From Blastococcus sp. CT_GayMR19 (GTDB lineage: Bacteria; Actinomycetota; Actinomycetes; Mycobacteriales; Geodermatophilaceae), in the NCBI RefSeq assembly GCF_004570385.1, contig NZ_SPQL01000009.1, positions 62,001 through 126,000 on the forward strand: a stretch of 64,000 nt of DNA, written 5' to 3'. The translations under genes were made by a program, and so were the position numbers. Position 1 is the stretch's first letter; every line of letters starts with the position of its first letter. Shown one piece after another: positions 1 through 10,260 of the stretch. A model generated the notes under the pieces. It ran no database searches. It was given only the letters and a program-made list of their open reading frames with translations, and had not been told where the DNA came from.

Positions 1-131
1 AGGGCCCGCCGGAGTTCCTCGCGACGGTCCCCGAGAGCCACACCGGCCGGTACCTCGCGAAGATCCTCGACCCGGACGCGGTCGCCGCGGCGGGCGCGCC
101 CAAGAAGCGGGTCCGCAAGAAGGCCAGCTGA
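1..131 (+). CDS. uvrA: UvrA excinuclease subunit A, C-terminal end only
   Basis: The reading frame enters from the left edge and gives 42 residues ending in a basic tail (KKRVRKKAS) before TGA at 129-131. The segment with SHTGRYL matches the extreme C-terminus of UvrA, the ATPase that finds bulky DNA lesions and loads UvrB in nucleotide excision repair. The identification rests on this short motif and on uvrC lying 1.6 kb downstream, a usual actinobacterial arrangement. The rest of the gene is outside the window. Confidence 0.8.
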   Translation, partial: GPPEFLATVPESHTGRYLAKILDPDAVAAAGAPKKRVRKKAS

Positions 132-142
132 TCCGCTCGACC

Positions 143-174
143 GTCCGCCCCGGCACGGGTACGCCGGGGCGGAC
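143..174 (+). terminator. Hairpin terminator after uvrA
   Basis: A perfect 12-bp inverted repeat (GTCCGCCCCGGC at 143-154, its complement at 163-174) with an 8-nt loop starts 11 nt after the uvrA stop. No U-tract follows, which is common for high-GC actinobacterial terminators. It separates uvrA from the hydrolase gene. Confidence 0.75.
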
Positions 175-199
175 GCCCACCCGCTCGGGAGGTATCGCG

Positions 200-1129
200 A
201 TGACCGCCACGTCCGGCGAACCGAGGCTGCTGCAGCGTCCCGACGGCACGCGGCTGCACTTCCTGCGCTGGCTGCCGGACGGCGCGGTCCGGGGGACCGT
301 CCAGATCGTCCACGGCGCGTCCGAGCACTCCGGACGCTACGGCCGGCTGGCGACGGCGCTGGCCGGCCGGGGGCTCGCCGCCTACGCGATGGACCTGCGC
401 GGTCACGGCCGGACGGCGGAGAGCACCGGCGTCGGCCGGTTCGGACCGGGGGGCGTCGACGCCGTCCTGGAGGACGTCCGTGAGATGAACCTCCTGATCG
501 AGGAGGCGCACCCCGGCGTGCCGAGGGTCCTGCTCGGGCACTCGATGGGGTCGATCATCGCGCTGGCGGCCGCCGAGCGGGCGGGCGGCGACCTCGTCGG
601 CCTGGTGCTCTCCGGCCCGATCGGGGCGGCTCCGCACCTCGCGGACACAGTCACCGCACTGGACGAGGCCGTGGCCGCCGGCGCGGGGGACAACGCCCTC
701 GATGCGCTCGGCGCGTTCAACCAGCCGTTCGAGCCGGCCCGCACCCGGTTCGACTGGCTCTCGCGCGACCCGGCCGAGGTGGACGCCTACATCGCCGACC
801 CGCTCTGCGGTGACGACATGCCGCTGACCGCCGGCTACGCGGCCGGGGTGTTCCGGCTCGCGGTCGGGAGCGCCACCCCCGAGGCGATCACCCGGCTGCC
901 CGACGACCTGCCGGTGCTGCTCCTCTCGGGCCACCTGGACCCCGTGGGCGGCGCCGGGGCGGCCCAGGTCACCGCGCTCGCCGAATTGCTCCGCGCCCGC
1001 GGCCTCCCCGTCGAGCAGCACGTCTATCCCGACGCCCGGCACGAGGTGTTCAACGAGACCAACCGCGACGAGGTGACCGGCGACCTGCTGACCTGGCTCG
1101 ACCGGCGCGTGGGCGCGCCGGCCCGCTGA
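200..1129 (+). CDS. Alpha/beta hydrolase, monoacylglycerol lipase / serine aminopeptidase (S33) type
   Basis: A 309-residue cytoplasmic protein starting with ATG after a GGGAGG ribosome binding site. It shows the hydrolase fold landmarks in order: an oxyanion strand with HGASEHSGRY near residue 38, the nucleophile elbow GHSMGS near residue 114, and a late Asp/His pair (LSGHLDPVGG and DARHEVFNE). These are typical of lysophospholipase or monoacylglycerol lipase-like enzymes, which hydrolyse ester bonds of lipids. There is no signal peptide. It stands alone between uvrA and a convergent gene. The natural substrate cannot be read from the sequence. Confidence 0.85.
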   Translation: MTATSGEPRLLQRPDGTRLHFLRWLPDGAVRGTVQIVHGASEHSGRYGRLATALAGRGLAAYAMDLRGHGRTAESTGVGRFGPGGVDAVLEDVREMNLLIEEAHPGVPRVLLGHSMGSIIALAAAERAGGDLVGLVLSGPIGAAPHLADTVTALDEAVAAGAGDNALDALGAFNQPFEPARTRFDWLSRDPAEVDAYIADPLCGDDMPLTAGYAAGVFRLAVGSATPEAITRLPDDLPVLLLSGHLDPVGGAGAAQVTALAELLRARGLPVEQHVYPDARHEVFNETNRDEVTGDLLTWLDRRVGAPAR

Positions 1130-1156
1130 GCAGCCCCTTCTCGGCTGGAGGGAGCG

Positions 1157-1672
1157 CTACCGGGCCCGTCGACGCGGCCGGCCGTCGTTCCGGGCCGGCG
1201 CCTTCCAGTCCACCGCCCACGTGTCGCCGGGCGCCAGCCGCGCCCACCGCGAGGCCGCGGACGCCAGCTCGGCGGCCGCGGCGCGCAGCGCCTCGACCGG
1301 ATGGCCGGCGCGGCCGGGCTCCCCGGGCAGCACGTCGTCGCCGCGCGCGAGCCTTCCCACGAGGTCGGCCAGGTGCTCGGCCGCCTGGATCGCCGCGGCG
1401 CGCTCCTTCTTGAGCCGCGCCGACCGCTCGGCGGCGTGCGGCGGCTGCCGGCCCGAGACGTGCCGCATGCTTCCCCAGACGACCCCGTCGGCCACGCAGC
1501 CCCAGATGCCGTCGGTCACCCGGAGGCTCTGCTCGACCAGCGCATGCACCAGGTCGTGCGGCAGGTCGGCGCCGCCGCCCGCGCCCCGCATCCGGAAGAC
1601 GACACCGTCGCCGCGCTCGACCAGCGTCTCGACGGGTCGCCGGTCCGCCATCCGCTCGAACGTGATCCGCAC
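1157..1672 (-). CDS. Conserved actinobacterial protein of unknown function
   Basis: A 171-residue protein with GTG at 1672 as first start; ATG at 1651 is an alternative because the GGAGG lies almost on top of the GTG. It has a predicted beta-rich N-terminus, then a segment with LPHDLVHALVE and GIWGCVADGVVWGSM, and an Arg/Lys-rich alpha-helical middle. I recall similar unnamed actinobacterial proteins with this LPHD-L-H plus G-W-G-ADG pattern but know no function. It is convergent with the hydrolase and divergent from uvrC. Confidence 0.65.
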   Translation of the reverse strand: MRITFERMADRRPVETLVERGDGVVFRMRGAGGGADLPHDLVHALVEQSLRVTDGIWGCVADGVVWGSMRHVSGRQPPHAAERSARLKKERAAAIQAAEHLADLVGRLARGDDVLPGEPGRAGHPVEALRAAAAELASAASRWARLAPGDTWAVDWKAPARNDGRPRRRAR

Positions 1673-1766
1673 GCCTCCAGGGTCGCCGGTGTGGTCAACC
1701 GAGAATTGCTGAGGCTGCCGTGACCGGTGGTGCGACGGGGCACGGCGGTCTGTCGGTCTCCCGACC

Positions 1767-1772
1767 TAATCT
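1767..1772 (+). promoter_or_regulatory. Candidate -10 box for leaderless uvrC mRNA
   Basis: TAATCT fits the actinobacterial -10 consensus TAnnnT and ends 6 nt before the uvrC ATG, so transcription would begin at or beside the start codon. The only GGAG is 2 nt from the ATG, too close to act as a normal ribosome binding site. No clear -35 box is visible. Confidence 0.45.
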
Positions 1773-1778
1773 GGAGCC

Positions 1779-3818
1779 ATGGCCGATCCGTCGACGTACC
1801 GCCCGGCGGTCGGCAGCATCCCCGAGTCGCCCGGGGTCTACCGGTTCCGTGACCCGTCCGGCCGGGTCATCTACGTCGGCAAGGCCAAGAGCCTCCGGCA
1901 GCGGCTGAACAGCTACTTCGCCGACGTCGCCGGCCTGCACCCGCGAACCCGCCAGATGGTGACGACGGCGGCGGCCGTGGACTGGACCGTCGTCGGCACC
2001 GAGGTGGAGGCCCTCCAGCTCGAGTACAACTGGATCAAGGAGTTCGATCCGCGGTTCAACGTCCGCTACCGCGACGACAAGAGCTACCCGAGCCTCGCCG
2101 TGACGCTCAACGAGGAGTACCCGCGGCTGCAGGTCATGCGCGGGCCCAAGAAGAAGGGCGTCCGCTACTTCGGGCCCTACGCCCACGCGTGGGCCATCCG
2201 CGAGACGCTCGACACCCTGACCCGCGTCTTCCCCGCCCGGACCTGCTCCAACGGCGTCTTCAAGCGGGCCGGCCAGATCGGCCGGCCCTGCCTGCTCGGG
2301 TACATCGGCAAGTGCGCGGCCCCGTGCGTCGGCCGGGTCGATGCCGAGGAGCACCGGAAGATCGTCGACGACTTCTGCGACTTCATGGCCGGCCGCACCG
2401 AGGCCATGATGAAGCGGCTCGAGCGGGAGATGGCCGCGGCCGCCGAAGGGCTCGAGTACGAGAGGGCCGCCCGGCTCCGGGACGACCTCGGCGCCCTCAA
2501 GCGGGCGATGGAGAAGCAGGCGGTCGTCCTCGGCGACGGCACGGACGCCGACGTCGTCGCCTTCGCGCAGGACGAGCTGGAGGCCGCCGTCCAGGTCTTC
2601 CACGTCCGCGGCGGGCGGGTGCGCGGCCAGCGCGGCTGGATCGTGGACAAGGTCGAGGCCGTCACCACCGGCGAGCTGGTCGAGCAGTTCCTCCTCCAGG
2701 TCTACGGCGGCGTCGACGAGCAGACCGGCGTCGGCGAGGCGGGGGAGGCGGTGCCCCGCGAGGTGCTCGTCCCCGAGCTCCCTGAGGACGCCGACGTCTA
2801 CACCGAGCTCCTCGAGGAGCTGCGCGGCGGCAAGGTCTCGCTGCGGGTGCCCCAGCGCGGCGACAAGCGCAACCTGATGGAGACCGTCGAGCGCAACGCC
2901 AAGGAGGCATTCGCCCGTCACCGGGTGAAGCGCGCCAGCGACCTCACCGCCCGCTCCCTGGCACTGGCCGAGCTGCAGGAGGCCCTCGAGCTGCCCGACG
3001 CGCCGCTGCGGATCGAGTGCATCGACGTCTCGCACGTCCAGGGCACCAACGTCGTCGCCAGCATGGTCGTGTTCGAGGACGGGCTGGCCAAGAAGTCCGA
3101 CTACCGCCGGTTCTCCGTCACCCACGGAACCGACGACACCGCGGCGATGGCCGAAGTGGTGCGGAGAAGGTTCGCCCGGCACCTCAAGGAGGAGGCGGAC
3201 CGCCTCGACGAGCAGGGCGTCGCCGCCGAGGCGGGCCGGCCGCGCCGCTTCGCGTACCCGCCGAACCTCCTCGTGGTCGACGGCGGCGCACCGCAGGTCG
3301 CGGCGGCCAGCCGGTCGCTCGCCGAGCTGGGCATCGGCGACGTCGCCGTCTGCGGGCTGGCCAAGCGCATGGAGGAGGTGTGGCTGCCGGGCGATCCCGA
3401 CCCGCTGATCCTGCCGCGCACCTCCGAGGCGCTCTACCTGCTCCAGCGGGTCCGGGACGAGGCCCACCGCTTCGCCATCACCTATCACCGGCAGAAGCGG
3501 TCCACGGGCATGCTGGTCTCGCTGCTGGACGACGTCCCCGGGCTCGGGGAGTCGCGACGGAAGGCACTGATGAAGCAGTTCGGATCCCTCAAGCGGCTGC
3601 GGGCCGCGACCACCGAGGAGCTCATGACCGTCCCGGGCATCGGCCGGCGGACGGCCGAGGCGGTGCAGGCCGCGATCGCGGAGCCCGTCGAGCCCCGGCC
3701 GGGGGAGGGGGAGCCGCCCGCCCCAGGGTCGGTGACCGCGCCGCAGGGACCGGCGGAGCGGGGCACGCCGCGCGCCGGCACCGGGGAGACCGCCGAGGTC
3801 GGGCTGGTGGCCTCGTGA
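1779..3818 (+). CDS. uvrC: UvrC excinuclease subunit C
   Basis: A 679-residue nuclease that makes both incisions around a lesion in nucleotide excision repair with UvrAB. The N-terminal GIY-YIG domain is clear ([22 protein letters not shown], residues about 15-95), followed by a UVR helix hairpin ([12 protein letters not shown], about 225), the RNase H-like C-terminal nuclease ([18 protein letters not shown] and LVVDGG) and a tandem helix-hairpin-helix DNA-binding end ([12 protein letters not shown] and [12 protein letters not shown]). A Pro/Gly/Glu-rich tail of about 50 residues follows. Length is normal for Actinobacteria. It begins the uvrC-rapZ-yvcK-whiA set. Confidence 0.97.
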   Translation: MADPSTYRPAVGSIPESPGVYRFRDPSGRVIYVGKAKSLRQRLNSYFADVAGLHPRTRQMVTTAAAVDWTVVGTEVEALQLEYNWIKEFDPRFNVRYRDDKSYPSLAVTLNEEYPRLQVMRGPKKKGVRYFGPYAHAWAIRETLDTLTRVFPARTCSNGVFKRAGQIGRPCLLGYIGKCAAPCVGRVDAEEHRKIVDDFCDFMAGRTEAMMKRLEREMAAAAEGLEYERAARLRDDLGALKRAMEKQAVVLGDGTDADVVAFAQDELEAAVQVFHVRGGRVRGQRGWIVDKVEAVTTGELVEQFLLQVYGGVDEQTGVGEAGEAVPREVLVPELPEDADVYTELLEELRGGKVSLRVPQRGDKRNLMETVERNAKEAFARHRVKRASDLTARSLALAELQEALELPDAPLRIECIDVSHVQGTNVVASMVVFEDGLAKKSDYRRFSVTHGTDDTAAMAEVVRRRFARHLKEEADRLDEQGVAAEAGRPRRFAYPPNLLVVDGGAPQVAAASRSLAELGIGDVAVCGLAKRMEEVWLPGDPDPLILPRTSEALYLLQRVRDEAHRFAITYHRQKRSTGMLVSLLDDVPGLGESRRKALMKQFGSLKRLRAATTEELMTVPGIGRRTAEAVQAAIAEPVEPRPGEGEPPAPGSVTAPQGPAERGTPRAGTGETAEVGLVAS

Positions 3819-3849
3819 GCCGCCGTCCCGGCGTTCACGGGGGGCCCGA

Positions 3850-4797
3850 GTGACGACGGACGACGGCCGGCCCGCGGACGGCGGCGCCGGGCCGCAGCGC
3901 GATGTCCCGCCGAGCCTGGACCCGACCTCGACGGAGACCCAGCCGCTCGAGGTCGTCGTCGTCACCGGGCTGTCCGGGGCGGGGAAGAACAGCGCGGGCC
4001 GGGTGCTCGAGGACCTCGGCTGGTTCGTGGTCGACAACCTGCCACCGGCGCTGCTGCAGCCGATGGTGGAGCTCGGCGCCCGCGGCGACCTGCGCCGCTT
4101 CGCCGCCGTCGTCGACGTCCGCAGCCGCGCCTTCTCCAGCGACCTGCAGGAGGCGATCCGGGTCCTGTCGGAGGCCGGTCACCGCCCGCGGGTGGTCTAC
4201 GTGCACGCCCGCGACGAGGTGCTTGTCCGCCGGTACGAGTCGAACCGCCGGGAACACCCCCTGCAGGGCAACGGGACGCTCACCGACGGGATCGGCGAGG
4301 AGCGGGCGCTGCTCACCGGCATCGCCGGCGAGGCCGACCTCTGGGTCGACACCAGCGACCTCAATGTCCACCAGCTGCGCGCCACGCTGGAGAACGCGTT
4401 CGCCCGGGAGGGCCGCACCCCGCCCCTGACCGCCACGGTCATGAGCTTCGGCTTCAAGTACGGCCTGCCGCTGGACGCCGACCTCGTGGTCGACGCCCGG
4501 TTTCTCCCCAATCCGCACTGGATCCCGGAACTGCGGCCGCGCACCGGGCAGGACCCGGACGTCCGCGACTACGTGCTGGGGCAGCCCGACGCCGACGAGT
4601 TCCTCGACCGGTACACCGACGTGCTGCGCCTGCTGATCCCCGGCTACCGGCGCGAGGGCAAGCGGTACCTCACCCTCGCGGTGGGCTGCACCGGGGGGAA
4701 GCACCGCAGCGTGGCGATCGCCGAGGAGTTCGCCCGGCGCCTGTCCGTCGAAGGCCTCACCGCAGCCGCTCGTCACCGCGACCTGGGCCGCGAGTAG
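3850..4797 (+). CDS. rapZ: RapZ-family nucleotide-binding protein (RNase adapter)
   Basis: A 315-residue P-loop protein from a GTG start. In E. coli, RapZ guides RNase E to the GlmZ RNA; in Actinobacteria the role is not settled. The N-terminal P-loop region reads GLSGAGKNSAG followed by LEDLGWFVVDNLPP, and the C-terminal half has the family signatures SFGFKYGLP, DARFLPNPHW and GCTGGKHRSVAIAE. The residue after the P-loop Lys, normally Ser, is Asn. The gene ends in the TAG that overlaps the yvcK GTG by one base, so the two are probably translationally coupled. Confidence 0.93.
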   Translation: MTTDDGRPADGGAGPQRDVPPSLDPTSTETQPLEVVVVTGLSGAGKNSAGRVLEDLGWFVVDNLPPALLQPMVELGARGDLRRFAAVVDVRSRAFSSDLQEAIRVLSEAGHRPRVVYVHARDEVLVRRYESNRREHPLQGNGTLTDGIGEERALLTGIAGEADLWVDTSDLNVHQLRATLENAFAREGRTPPLTATVMSFGFKYGLPLDADLVVDARFLPNPHWIPELRPRTGQDPDVRDYVLGQPDADEFLDRYTDVLRLLIPGYRREGKRYLTLAVGCTGGKHRSVAIAEEFARRLSVEGLTAAARHRDLGRE

Positions 4798-5780
4798 TGG
4801 GCTCCGAGCCGGTGGACCCGGAGAGCAGTGCCGGGGGTCCGCCGCGGGTGGTCGCGTTCGGCGGAGGGCACGGCCTCGCCGTGGCCCTGGCGGCCTGGCG
4901 GCGGATCACGCCCGCGCTGACGGCCGTGGTCACCGTCGCGGACGACGGCGGGTCCTCCGGCCGGATCCGCCGCGAGATGCCCGTCCTGCCCCCCGGTGAC
5001 CTCCGCATGGCCCTGGCCGCGCTGACCGGCGACGGCGAGCGCGGCCGGGAACTCGCCGCGTTGCTCCAGCACCGGCTGGGCGGCACCGGCGTCCTCGCCG
5101 GGCACCCGGTGGGGAACCTGGTGCTCACCGGGCTGACCGAGATCCACGGCGGGGACGCCGTCGCCGCCCTCGACGCGCTCGGGGCGATGCTCGGCTGCCA
5201 CGGACGCGTGCTGCCCATGGCCGACGTCCCGCTCGATCTCGTCGCCCGCGTGGAGAGCACCGATCCCGACGATCCGGAGCGCACCCGCACGATCCGCGGT
5301 CAGGTGGCGATCGCCACCACGCCGGGGCACGTCCGCGAGATCGAGCTCTCGCCCCCGGACCCCCCGGTGAACGGCGCCGTCCTCGACGCGATCGCCGCCG
5401 CGGACCTCGTCTCCCTGGGCCCCGGCTCCTGGTACACGTCGGTGCTCCCGCACCTGCTCGTCCCGCGGCTGAGGGCGGCCCTGACGGCCTCGCAGGCCAG
5501 GGTGGTCGCGGTCCTCAACCTGCAGCCGCAGCCCGGCGAGACCGACGGATTCTCGCCGGAGGAACATGTCACCGTGCTGCAGGCGCATCTGGGCGGAGTG
5601 GCGTTGCACACGGTGATTGCCGACGCGGGATCGGTGGTTGACCGCCGTGGTCTGCTGTCAGCGGTACGTGGGTGTGGGGCCGAACTGGTCCTGGCTCCCG
5701 TGGCCGAGGCCACGGGCTCAGCACGGCACGATCCCGTGCGCTTGTCCGCCGCACTGGCCTCCGTGGTCGGAATGCGCTGA
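4797..5780 (+). CDS. yvcK: YvcK/CofD-like gluconeogenesis factor
   Basis: A 327-residue protein of the UPF0052 family that binds UDP-sugars and is linked to cell wall carbon allocation in Bacillus and Mycobacterium (CuvA). The family fingerprints are present: FGGGHGLAVAL near the N-terminus, TVADDGGSSGRIR, PPGDLRMAL, the GHPVGNLVL stretch and DLVSLGPGSWYTSV. GTG at 4797 uses the last base of the rapZ stop. The conserved rapZ-yvcK-whiA order strongly supports all three assignments. Confidence 0.93.
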   Translation: MGSEPVDPESSAGGPPRVVAFGGGHGLAVALAAWRRITPALTAVVTVADDGGSSGRIRREMPVLPPGDLRMALAALTGDGERGRELAALLQHRLGGTGVLAGHPVGNLVLTGLTEIHGGDAVAALDALGAMLGCHGRVLPMADVPLDLVARVESTDPDDPERTRTIRGQVAIATTPGHVREIELSPPDPPVNGAVLDAIAAADLVSLGPGSWYTSVLPHLLVPRLRAALTASQARVVAVLNLQPQPGETDGFSPEEHVTVLQAHLGGVALHTVIADAGSVVDRRGLLSAVRGCGAELVLAPVAEATGSARHDPVRLSAALASVVGMR

Positions 5781-5802
5781 GAGAGAACGGAGGACCGGTC
5801 GG

Positions 5803-5833
5803 GTACCGGAACGATCAAGCACCTGATCGGTAC
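5803..5833 (+). promoter_or_regulatory. Imperfect inverted repeat between yvcK and whiA
   Basis: The arm GTACCG-gaac-GATCA pairs with TGATCGGTAC across a 6-nt loop, with a 4-nt bulge on the left side. It begins 23 nt after the yvcK stop and 144 nt before the whiA start. It could terminate the upstream transcript, attenuate whiA, or be a protein-binding palindrome; the sequence alone does not decide. Confidence 0.35.
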
Positions 5834-5976
5834 GAGGGGGAGAGGGGACGCCGCAGGATGGCGCCTGACATGGCAGCGTGCAGCACAGCGCGCACGATCG
5901 AGTGCGCGGCCGTGTGGACGACGAGGACCCGAAGGTCGGGGACGGTTTGCCCCGGGGGAACGTGGGGGTGGACGAC

Positions 5977-6927
5977 GTGGCGATGACGGCCATGGTCAAG
6001 GACGAGCTGTCCCGGGTGGAGTGCACCAAGACCTCCGAGCGCAAGGCCGAGGTGACGGCCCTGCTGCGCTTCTCGGGCGGCCTGCACATCGTGGGCGGGC
6101 GCGTGGTCATCGAGGCGGAGCTGGACACCGGCTCGGTGGCCCGTCGGCTGCGCCGCGACATCAGTGAGGTCTACGGCTACACCAGCGGCGTGAGCGTGCT
6201 CGCGGGCGGCAACATCCGCCGCGGCGTGCGGTACCTCGTCCGCATCGCCAAGCACGGTGAGGGGCTGGCCCGTCAGACGGGCCTGGTCGACCAGCGGGGC
6301 CGGCCGGTCCGCGGGCTGCCGCCGTCGGTCGTGTCGGGCGGGATCAACGACGCCGAGGCCGCCTGGCGCGGCGCGTTCCTGGCGCACGGATCGCTGACCG
6401 AGCCCGGCCGGTCGTCCTCGCTGGAGGTCACCTGCCCGGGCCCGGAGGCGGCGATGGCGCTGGTCGGGGCGGCCCGCCGGCTCGGCATCCCGGCCAAGGC
6501 CCGGGAGGTGCGCGGCGCCGACCGGGTCGTCATCCGGGACGGCGACGCGATCAGCGCGCTGCTCACCCGCATGGGCGCGCACGACGCCGTCCTCGCGTGG
6601 GAGGAGCGGCGGATGCGCCGCGAGGTCCGGGCGACCGCCAACCGGCTGGCCAACTTCGACGACGCGAACCTGCGCCGTTCCGCCCGCGCCGCCGTCGCCG
6701 CCAGCGCCCGGGTCGAGCGGGCGCTGGAGATCCTGGCCGACGACGCCCCGGAGCACCTGCTCGTCGCCGGGCGGCTGCGGCTGGAGTTCGGGCAGGCGTC
6801 GCTGGAGGAGCTGGGCCAGCGCGCCGATCCACCGATGACCAAGGACGCGGTGGCCGGTCGCATACGGCGTCTTCTGGCTATGGCCGACAAGCGCGCCAAG
6901 GACCTCGGCATCCCGGACACAGAATCC

Positions 6928-6957
<30 letters not shown>
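5977..6957 (+). CDS. whiA: WhiA sporulation/division transcriptional regulator
   Basis: A 326-residue DNA-binding protein of the LAGLIDADG-derived WhiA family, which with WhiB controls cell division genes in Streptomyces. The chosen GTG ([11 protein letters not shown]) matches the start seen in relatives; the frame stays open upstream to 5878 without family resemblance. Conserved blocks include [50 protein letters not shown] and the C-terminal HTH region [17 protein letters not shown]. The protein ends VVTDDMLAQ, and its last codons are duplicated 77 bp downstream. Confidence 0.95.
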
Positions 6958-8173
<1,216 letters not shown>

Positions 8174-8174
<1 letters not shown>

Positions 8175-9379
8175 TGCGTGCTGTCGACGACCTCATCGCC
8201 GAGGGCGTCTCCGGCCGGCGCGTGCTGGTGCGCACCGACCTGAACGTCCCGCTGGACAAGGAGACCGGCGCGATCACCGACGACGGCCGGATCCGCGCCA
8301 GCCTGCCCACGCTGCAGGCCCTCCGCGACGCCGGCGCACGGGTGATCGTCGCCGCCCACCTGGGCCGTCCGAAGGGCGCCCCCGACCCGAAGTTCTCCCT
8401 CGCGCCGGTCGCGGCCCGGCTGGGCGAGCTGCTCGGGACGACGGTGCCGCTCGCGGCCGACGTCGCGGGCGACGACGCCCGGGCGAAGGCCGGCGCGCTG
8501 GCCGACGGCGACGTCCTGCTCCTGGAGAACGTCCGCTTCGAGGCGGCGGAGACGTCGAAGGACGACGCCGAGCGGGGCGAGCTCGCCGAACGGCTGGCCG
8601 CCCTCGCCGAGCTCTACGTCGACGACGCGTTCGGGGCCGTGCACCGGAAGCACGCCTCGGTCTACGACGTCGCCGCGCGGCTGCCGCACGCCGCCGGCCG
8701 GCTGGTGGCACGGGAGCTCGACGTGCTCACCCGGCTCACCACCGACCCGGACCGGCCCTACGTCGTCGTCCTCGGCGGCTCGAAGGTCAGCGACAAGCTG
8801 GCGGTCATCGAGGCGCTGCTGCCGAAGGTCGACCGGCTGCTCGTCGGCGGCGGCATGTGCTTCACGTTCCTCGCCGCCCAGGGCCACGGTGTCGGCGGAT
8901 CCCTGCTGGAGGCCGACCAGGTGGACACCTGCCGCCGGCTGCTGGCCGAGGCCGGGGACCGCATCGTGCTGCCGGTCGACATCGTGGCCGCGACGGCGTT
9001 CAGCGCCGAGGCGGAGACCCGCGTCGTCCCGGTGGAGGAGATCCCGGACGGGCTCATGGGCCTCGATGTCGGGCCCCGCACGGTCGAGGTCTTCGGCTCG
9101 GCGCTCGGCAACGCCCGGACCGTTTTCTGGAACGGCCCGATGGGCGTCTTCGAACTGGCCCCCTTCCAGGCGGGCACCCGCGGGGTCGCCTCGGCGGTCG
9201 CCGCGGTCGACGGGCTCTCCGTCGTCGGGGGCGGGGACTCCGCGGCCGCCGTCCGCCAGCTGGGCCTCGACGAGGAGGCCTACGGCCACATCAGCACCGG
9301 CGGCGGCGCGTCGCTGGAGTACCTCGAGGGCCGGGAGCTCCCGGGCCTCGCGGTGCTCGCCGATCGATCGGGGACCTGA
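8174..9379 (+). CDS. pgk: Phosphoglycerate kinase
   Basis: A 401-residue monomeric kinase that makes ATP from 1,3-bisphosphoglycerate. It carries [12 protein letters not shown] near the N-terminus (substrate site), [18 protein letters not shown], the nucleotide-site [11 protein letters not shown] and the C-terminal GGGDSAAAV. The ATG at 8174 overlaps the gap stop, and the longer in-frame opening upstream lies inside gap in another frame. Normal family length. Confidence 0.97.
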
Positions 9380-9380
9380 G

Positions 9381-10208
9381 ATGGCACGCAAGGACCGGAC
9401 GCGCGCTCCCCGCGAGGGCCGGCGGCCGCTGATCGCGGGCAACTGGAAGCTGCAGATGACCCACCTGGAGGCCATCGGGCTGGTCCAGAAGGTGGCCTTC
9501 TCCCTGAACGAGGCCCAGCTGGACGCGGCGGAGGTGGTCGTGCTGCCGCCGTTCACGGCGCTGCGCAGCGTGCAGACCCTGGTGACCGGCGACAAGCTCG
9601 CGATCGGCTTCGGCGCGCAGGACCTCTCGGCCCACGACGCCGGCGCGTACACCGGTGAGGTCAGCGGCGGCATGCTCGCCGCCCTGGCCTGCTCCTACGT
9701 GGTCGTCGGCCACTCCGAGCGACGGGCGATGCACGCCGAGGACGACGCCGTCGTCGCGGCCAAGGTGCAGGCCGCGCTGCGGCACGGCCTGGTCCCCATC
9801 CTCTGCGTGGGGGAGGGGCTGGAGATCCGGCAGGCCGGGCAGCACGTACCGCACACCACGGCTCAGCTCGACGCCGCCCTCGAGGGCGTGACCGCCGAGC
9901 AGCTGGCCGCGGGCGACGGCGGTGGCGTCGTGATCGCCTACGAGCCGGTCTGGGCGATCGGCACGGGCGAGGTCGCGACCCCCGAGGACGCGCAGGAGGT
10001 CTGTGGGGCACTGCGCTCGCGGCTCGCCGAGCGGTTCGGCCCGGATACGGCCGCCGTCGTCCGTATCCTCTATGGCGGGTCGGTGAAGGCCGCGAACACG
10101 GCCGGGATCCTGGCCGGGCCGGATGTCGACGGTGCTCTCGTGGGCGGTGCCAGCCTGGACGCCGACGAGTTCGCGCAGATCTGTCGGACCGCCGCCGACG
10201 GCAGCTGA
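9381..10208 (+). CDS. tpiA: Triosephosphate isomerase
   Basis: A 275-residue (beta/alpha)8 barrel that interconverts dihydroxyacetone phosphate and glyceraldehyde-3-phosphate. It begins one base after the pgk stop. Key motifs: GNWKLQ with the substrate Lys, the catalytic His in GHSERR, the catalytic Glu in [11 protein letters not shown] (the first residues of flexible loop 6 follow it), and the phosphate-binding YGGSVKAAN. About 15 extra basic residues precede the fold. Confidence 0.97.
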   Translation: MARKDRTRAPREGRRPLIAGNWKLQMTHLEAIGLVQKVAFSLNEAQLDAAEVVVLPPFTALRSVQTLVTGDKLAIGFGAQDLSAHDAGAYTGEVSGGMLAALACSYVVVGHSERRAMHAEDDAVVAAKVQAALRHGLVPILCVGEGLEIRQAGQHVPHTTAQLDAALEGVTAEQLAAGDGGGVVIAYEPVWAIGTGEVATPEDAQEVCGALRSRLAERFGPDTAAVVRILYGGSVKAANTAGILAGPDVDGALVGGASLDADEFAQICRTAADGS

Positions 10209-10260
10209 ACTCCCGCTGACCGCCGCCGGCCGAGCACGGGTGGGGGCGGAGCAGCAGGCA

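Noticed and set aside
1695-4037. 780-codon open frame antisense to uvrC
   Set aside because: Shadow of uvrC in GC-rich DNA: composition is dominated by Gly/Ala/Arg/Leu repeats without domain motifs, while the plus strand codes a complete UvrC.
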